In this document: positions 45,637 through 49,294 of the stretch, in pieces
How the letters are laid out: every line of letters begins with the position of its first letter
Numbering within the stretch: position 1 is the first letter of the stretch
Assembly: GCA_017622845.1 (NCBI GenBank)
Contig: JAGAQJ010000070.1
Span: 1 to 49,294 of the forward strand
Direction of reading: 5' to 3'
Source: Lachnospiraceae bacterium
GTDB taxonomy: Bacteria > Bacillota > Clostridia > Lachnospirales > Lachnospiraceae
DNA length: 49,294 bases
Program-made: the position numbers and the translations under genes
The notes under the pieces: generated by a model
What the model saw: only the letters and a program-made list of their open reading frames with translations
The model's database searches: none
Told to the model about the DNA's origin: nothing

Positions 45637-48151
45637 CTGACACCTCCGCAGTAATTAATCTCAAAGCATTTATGATTATTTCGTCATCCTTCTTCATTTT
45701 TGTATCAAACAATTTTTCTATATATTCATGCTTAATCCTTTCGAAAAGAGAGGGGGCAATCACGTGATCTTGCACAGCATAATACAGCGAATGTACAAAA
45801 TTGCTAAAATTTAATGAATCAAGTGATATAAGAGCTAACTCTTCGTTATCTAAAATGAGCTTCATATATCGTTCATTGCAAAATAAAAATTCATAAAATT
45901 TTCTAAAATTACTTCCCCTACCATTGCAACTTTTCAAAATATCTTCACGATAGTAATCTAAGCACCAACTTTGTGCCTCTGAAAATGTATTTGTGCCAAA
46001 TATATATCTCAAAGAGCCCACACTAAAAGAATTTTTCATTAAATAATTCTTTAATTTTTTACGTCTTTCTTCTTCAACAAGAATTCCTGTATATTCATTT
46101 TCCTTTAATTCATAGTTAAAACTATCTTGATGAAGAAGTTCTCTTCTATCTTCATCATTTATGAGACTAATTTTTCCAAAATATTTGGTTTTATCATAAT
46201 TTACAGGGAGTCCTGCTGATGGAAGTGCACCAATTAAATAATCATACATTGCCTTTCCGTCAAAATCTGGTTCACAAAAAAAGACAATATCATCAACATA
46301 ACGATACATATAAAATCCGCTATTTTTAAATCGTTGACACACAGACTCTAATAATCGATCCAAAAACATCTCAGCAATAATCCTTGCATAGGCCGGTCCC
46401 TGTGGAACGCCAATCCGTCGTCCGTTCTGTAGCTTCTTCATCAACATATCATTAAATTCTGTTAAAAAAACAAAAATATTTTTTGTTTCTTCATCCAGTA
46501 AATCTTCAAAAGACCTAAATACTGACACAAAATCAATATGATCATAAAAACCTTTTAAGTCTATATAAAACGCTTCATAATTATCCATAAAAGGGATTTC
46601 TGTAAATACTCTGATGTGATCTATGAATTTTCCCCATGATGAATACCAATAATAAAAAATTCTTTCTTGTGAAGTGTAAGATATATGATAACTAAATGAT
46701 TTCCAATTTACTTTCATTTTGCTACACAATCGCAATGCAAGATTGGTTGTAATAACGCGATCTTTAGCAGAAAGTGATACCAATGTTCTTACCTTTTCTG
46801 ATGATTCTACTCTCTCATAAACTTTATATTCAGTCGGTACATATTCAATTTTTTCTCCCCTTACTATCTTTTCAATTATGTCATCATAGTGTTGTAAATC
46901 ATACTGCTTTAAATTACATAACTTATTCCATATAGAAACATCCGGTACCTCATCATTATCTTTTAAATAAGCCTTTTCCTTTTTTACTGTAAGCCCAATA
47001 TCAGAAACAGCCTTCTTCTCATTCAGTTCCTCATACTGTACCAAAAGATTCTGTTCCAAACCACATTTACGTAGTAAATAATGTAAACTTGTCTCCTGTC
47101 CATCAAGGCTGCTTTCTATCTTCATGCCATAAATGTGATACAGATATTCAAAAGTAGCTGGGAAATATCTACCACCTACTTTTTCAATATTACTATATGT
47201 CTTTTGCTCATCATAATTAGGGAATTTCCTAAACACATCTTTTACAAGCTGTGCATTCGAATCACATAAATACAATGTTCCAAGTAACACAGTCCAGTCT
47301 TGTGGCATTGCTAATCCTTGTTTCATTCTCAGAAAAATTTTATTAAACACTTCCGTCTCTGATAAAATATCTATCACTTGATCCACTGTTATTTCTATTT
47401 TATCTACTAAACGATATTTTCTATATTTTAATTTTACTTCATCACTATGTGATATATCTATGCCCAGTCTACTTGTAACTACTTCTATGTCATTTGGCTT
47501 ATAACCCTCAAGTATCTTTAGCTGTTCTTGGAAGAACTTTTCTGACTCAGTATCATCTTTTTTTTGAAAACTTTTAGTAAAAAAAAACGATCTATCACCA
47601 GACATATGGCATGAAAGAGGAAATTTCACTTGTTTCCCAACTATATTATTTCGACTGCTGTCTGTAGCTGGAAATCTATCAAGCCCCCACTCCTTACTTT
47701 CCATAATTCCATACAATGCCGGACAACACTGCTCCAACTTACACACAATTCGATACCCCAGTTCCTTTGTTATCAGCTTATCAAACGTTATCCAAACATG
47801 AATACCCCTTCTTCCAGAGAACTCAAGCATATAATTAATTTCAAATTCATCTAACATCTGTGTAAATGGAACAATGCACTGATTGTACAAAGAGAGTACG
47901 TTTGGCTCGACTTTATCCTTACAATCAAAGTCGAAACATATCCATTTAATTCTGTTTGTCTTATATCCCTGCTGATAACATCCCATAGACCCTTGTCTTT
48001 TAAGCATTTGTTCAATCACAAATGGTGACATAGGAAAATATTTTGTAATATATCGTCCATCATTTTGTTGAATTCCAGCTGCATAACTATTTACTACAAA
48101 CAAACTATATTCCAACTGCGCAATATTCTTGATAATCTGATCTATTGTCAC
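45623..48151 (-). CDS. Archaeo-eukaryotic primase fused to a reverse transcriptase (DRT-like)
   Basis: 842 residues from a GTG at 48151 with GAGGTG six bases upstream; the ATG at 48214 lies ahead of the -10 element. The N-terminal part is an AEP primase of the TOTE-like type: metal ligands D74-F-D76 (ICFDFD), SGRRGIHVWITF (112-123), DRFP and the KQVKFPLSCH motif (173-182). The C-terminal half is a reverse transcriptase: YIDLKGFYDHID, GVPQGPAYARIIAEMF, and the catalytic YVDD at about 618-621 (MYRYVDDIVFF). From memory, a primase-RT fusion occurs in UG10/DRT type 7 defence systems; membership needs a profile search. It starts an operon with the 912-residue unknown. Likely anti-phage DNA synthesis, inferred. 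Confidence 0.85.
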   Translation of the reverse strand: MTIDQIIKNIAQLEYSLFVVNSYAAGIQQNDGRYITKYFPMSPFVIEQMLKRQGSMGCYQQGYKTNRIKWICFDFDCKDKVEPNVLSLYNQCIVPFTQMLDEFEINYMLEFSGRRGIHVWITFDKLITKELGYRIVCKLEQCCPALYGIMESKEWGLDRFPATDSSRNNIVGKQVKFPLSCHMSGDRSFFFTKSFQKKDDTESEKFFQEQLKILEGYKPNDIEVVTSRLGIDISHSDEVKLKYRKYRLVDKIEITVDQVIDILSETEVFNKIFLRMKQGLAMPQDWTVLLGTLYLCDSNAQLVKDVFRKFPNYDEQKTYSNIEKVGGRYFPATFEYLYHIYGMKIESSLDGQETSLHYLLRKCGLEQNLLVQYEELNEKKAVSDIGLTVKKEKAYLKDNDEVPDVSIWNKLCNLKQYDLQHYDDIIEKIVRGEKIEYVPTEYKVYERVESSEKVRTLVSLSAKDRVITTNLALRLCSKMKVNWKSFSYHISYTSQERIFYYWYSSWGKFIDHIRVFTEIPFMDNYEAFYIDLKGFYDHIDFVSVFRSFEDLLDEETKNIFVFLTEFNDMLMKKLQNGRRIGVPQGPAYARIIAEMFLDRLLESVCQRFKNSGFYMYRYVDDIVFFCEPDFDGKAMYDYLIGALPSAGLPVNYDKTKYFGKISLINDEDRRELLHQDSFNYELKENEYTGILVEEERRKKLKNYLMKNSFSVGSLRYIFGTNTFSEAQSWCLDYYREDILKSCNGRGSNFRKFYEFLFCNERYMKLILDNEELALISLDSLNFSNFVHSLYYAVQDHVIAPSLFERIKHEYIEKLFDTKMKKDDEIIINALRLITAEVSDEKA

Positions 48152-48173
48152 GATATTCACCTCGCCAAAAATT

Positions 48174-48201
48174 ATTATATCCAAACATTTTATCTGTTTA
48201 A
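48174..48201 (-). promoter_or_regulatory. Predicted promoter of the primase-RT operon
   Basis: TTAAAC (48196-48201), a 16-base spacer and TATAAT (48174-48179) on the minus strand, ending about 22 bases before the GTG at 48151. This placement supports the GTG over the upstream ATG. Confidence 0.5.
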
Positions 48202-48347
48202 TTACTGGGTGCAATTGATTACAAACATACTTATTCTTTAATAACCAATTTCCTTCCCTCTTAATATATCATATATTTTTTCTTTTTTCACGCCAAACAA
48301 TTACTTGAAATGTTGACCTACCGAATAATGATTTATTCATTAATTTT

Positions 48348-48701
48348 TCAACTCTCATACCGAAAAAACTCCCTTGCCCTTGCCTCAGCAGTCGCTTTGT
48401 TATCCCCCTTCTTCAAATACCCTTGAACAATTGTTCCAAACATACTCTTAACCATTTCATCCTCAATATCACAATATGCCTGCATTTCCCCGGATAAAGC
48501 CATTGCCACATACTCTATCGGCTTATTTTCTAACAACTTATGAAGCTTAGCCAATGACTGCTCTGTTGTCCTCAGAGCAGCCTCCACTTCTTCACACTTT
48601 ATACGAAGCATATTTCCATCAGCATACCACATCTCAACATATCCGTTATCCATGTTATAGGCACATTTTACAATGTTATCCCATCTATTCTCATCCACCA
48701 T
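48348..48701 (-). CDS. DUF6061-like small mobile-element protein
   Basis: 117 residues. The opening (CAYNMDNGYVEMWYADGNMLRIKCEEVEAAL) matches small proteins of conjugative elements that begin with a YNMDTGYVEV-like strand pair and end with a PIEYVAMALSGEMQAYCD helix. Function unknown. It follows the mobilisation-type gene and precedes the primase-RT operon by about 200 bases. A broken relative lies at 36473-36612 on the other strand, so related sequences flank the accessory block. Family name is from memory. Confidence 0.6.
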   Translation of the reverse strand: MVDENRWDNIVKCAYNMDNGYVEMWYADGNMLRIKCEEVEAALRTTEQSLAKLHKLLENKPIEYVAMALSGEMQAYCDIEDEMVKSMFGTIVQGYLKKGDNKATAEARAREFFRYES

Positions 48702-48719
48702 ATCAACCCATCCTTTCGT

Positions 48720-49154
48720 CTATCTCGCTCCATAAGACCTATGATACTGTCTTGTCTGTTGCTCCATGCGTTCCTGCTCCTTTACCTTACTGATAATAGT
48801 GTTGATTTGCTCCGCACCGGCATATCGTTTCACACGCTCCAGATCATCGGCTTTTTCCTGCAATAATTCCGTTTTAGTGTTCATATCTCTAATCTTGCCT
48901 TTATAAAATTCCACATCACTTGTGAGATGCTTAACTTTATCTCGCAGTTGAAGCACTTCCTCTTTTAATCTAACACATTGGATTGTCAGGCTTTTTACCA
49001 GTTCCTTCAATTTGCTCACAAGAGGCAACGCTACTTTATCCCGAAATGACTTTGCACTTGCAAATGCTCCCAGCTCTGAAAGTTGCCATTCAGGTTCTTC
49101 ATCATACTTTCGGACGTCACGCTGCAACAACTTTTCTGTGTTGTGGTCAAGCAT
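48720..49154 (-). CDS. Coiled-coil tail of a mobilisation protein (relaxase C-terminus-like)
   Basis: 144 residues, nearly all coiled coil (LKELVKSLTIQCVRLKEEVLQLRDKVKHLTSDVEFYKGKIRD), ending in a basic region (EQERMEQQTRQYHRSYGAR). This is how the C-terminus of MobV/Pre and similar relaxases looks; the catalytic N-terminal domain is absent and there is no good ribosome binding site at 49154, so it is probably a truncated gene. It lies beside an oriT-like inverted repeat. Identification as a relaxase tail is weak; any coiled-coil protein of a mobile element would fit. Confidence 0.4.
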   Translation of the reverse strand: MLDHNTEKLLQRDVRKYDEEPEWQLSELGAFASAKSFRDKVALPLVSKLKELVKSLTIQCVRLKEEVLQLRDKVKHLTSDVEFYKGKIRDMNTKTELLQEKADDLERVKRYAGAEQINTIISKVKEQERMEQQTRQYHRSYGAR

Positions 49155-49217
49155 TTTTGTAACACTTGTGGCTAAAATTTATTGGATTGTTGCCTGGAGG
49201 CTATCGGAACTGTCAGC

Positions 49218-49266
49218 TTTTATCAATGGTGCTTCGCACCGCTGCGCGACCATGCCATTGACAAAA
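49218..49266. repeat. Inverted repeat resembling an origin of transfer
   Basis: TTTTATCAATGG (49218-49229) and CCATTGACAAAA (49255-49266) are inverted with one mismatch; between them lies GGTGC-TTC-GCACC. A long inverted repeat close to a mobilisation gene is the usual look of a plasmid or element oriT. No nick site can be named. Confidence 0.4.
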
Positions 49267-49294
49267 CCTGCCACCTCCGATTTTTGGCAGTCAA

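Noticed and set aside
48152-48214. ATG start of the primase-RT at 48214
   Set aside because: It lies upstream of the predicted -10 element and has no binding site; the GTG at 48151 has GAGGTG.

Overview
The window is a low-to-mid GC Firmicute chromosome segment, most likely from a Lachnospiraceae gut bacterium of the Roseburia/Agathobacter type. The reasons are the housekeeping genes (mutS2, tex, prfB with the UGA frameshift, secA), a class II galT, an intracellular GH53/GH2 galactan operon, and the character of the mobile remnants. Family names are from recognition of motifs, not from a database search.

Layout. (1) 1-3.65 kb is a phage or prophage-derived segment on the minus strand: a gp10-like virion protein, an HU-type protein, a small orphan, about 0.95 kb without genes that folds into many short hairpins (candidate large structured RNA), an HNH/AP2 protein, and the start of another gene. 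(2) 4-22.4 kb is core chromosome: mutS2, a two-component system, a lipoprotein next to a broken DUF4956 gene, tex, two giant tandem inverted repeats, a DUF975 membrane protein, prfB, secA, and a DUF2828/vWA protein directly downstream of two tRNA-like RNAs. (3) 22.2-32.3 kb is a galactan/galactoside operon transcribed leftwards from one strong promoter with a LacI-type operator: GH53 galactanase, galT, LacI and AraC regulators, lacZ, an unrecognised sugar-enzyme-like protein and a small zinc ribbon. (4) 32.5-36.4 kb holds a HAD nucleotidase, an RlaP-type nucleotidyltransferase, a KDG-kinase-like sugar kinase and the tail of an M23 peptidase. (5) 36.4-49.3 kb is AT-rich accessory DNA resembling a defence/mobile island: a broken DUF6061-like fragment, an unknown protein coupled to a VPA1262-like/PLD protein, an IS630 remnant with other gene scraps, a membrane-anchored XRE-like protein, a 912-residue unknown protein overlapping a primase-reverse transcriptase fusion, a second DUF6061-like gene, and a mobilisation-protein tail next to an oriT-like inverted repeat.

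How the genes work together. The galactan operon would break imported galactan oligosaccharides to galactose inside the cell and feed galactose-1-phosphate to GalT; its LacI repressor probably controls its own operon through the operator at 32277-32294. The island at 36-49 kb looks like two or more anti-phage modules; the primase-RT plus its overlapping partner is the strongest candidate for an unusual system. The second is the pair of tRNA-mimic RNAs feeding into a vWA protein of the Ro60-like type, which would be a Y-RNA/Ro-style ribonucleoprotein. The third is the large ornate RNA in the phage segment.
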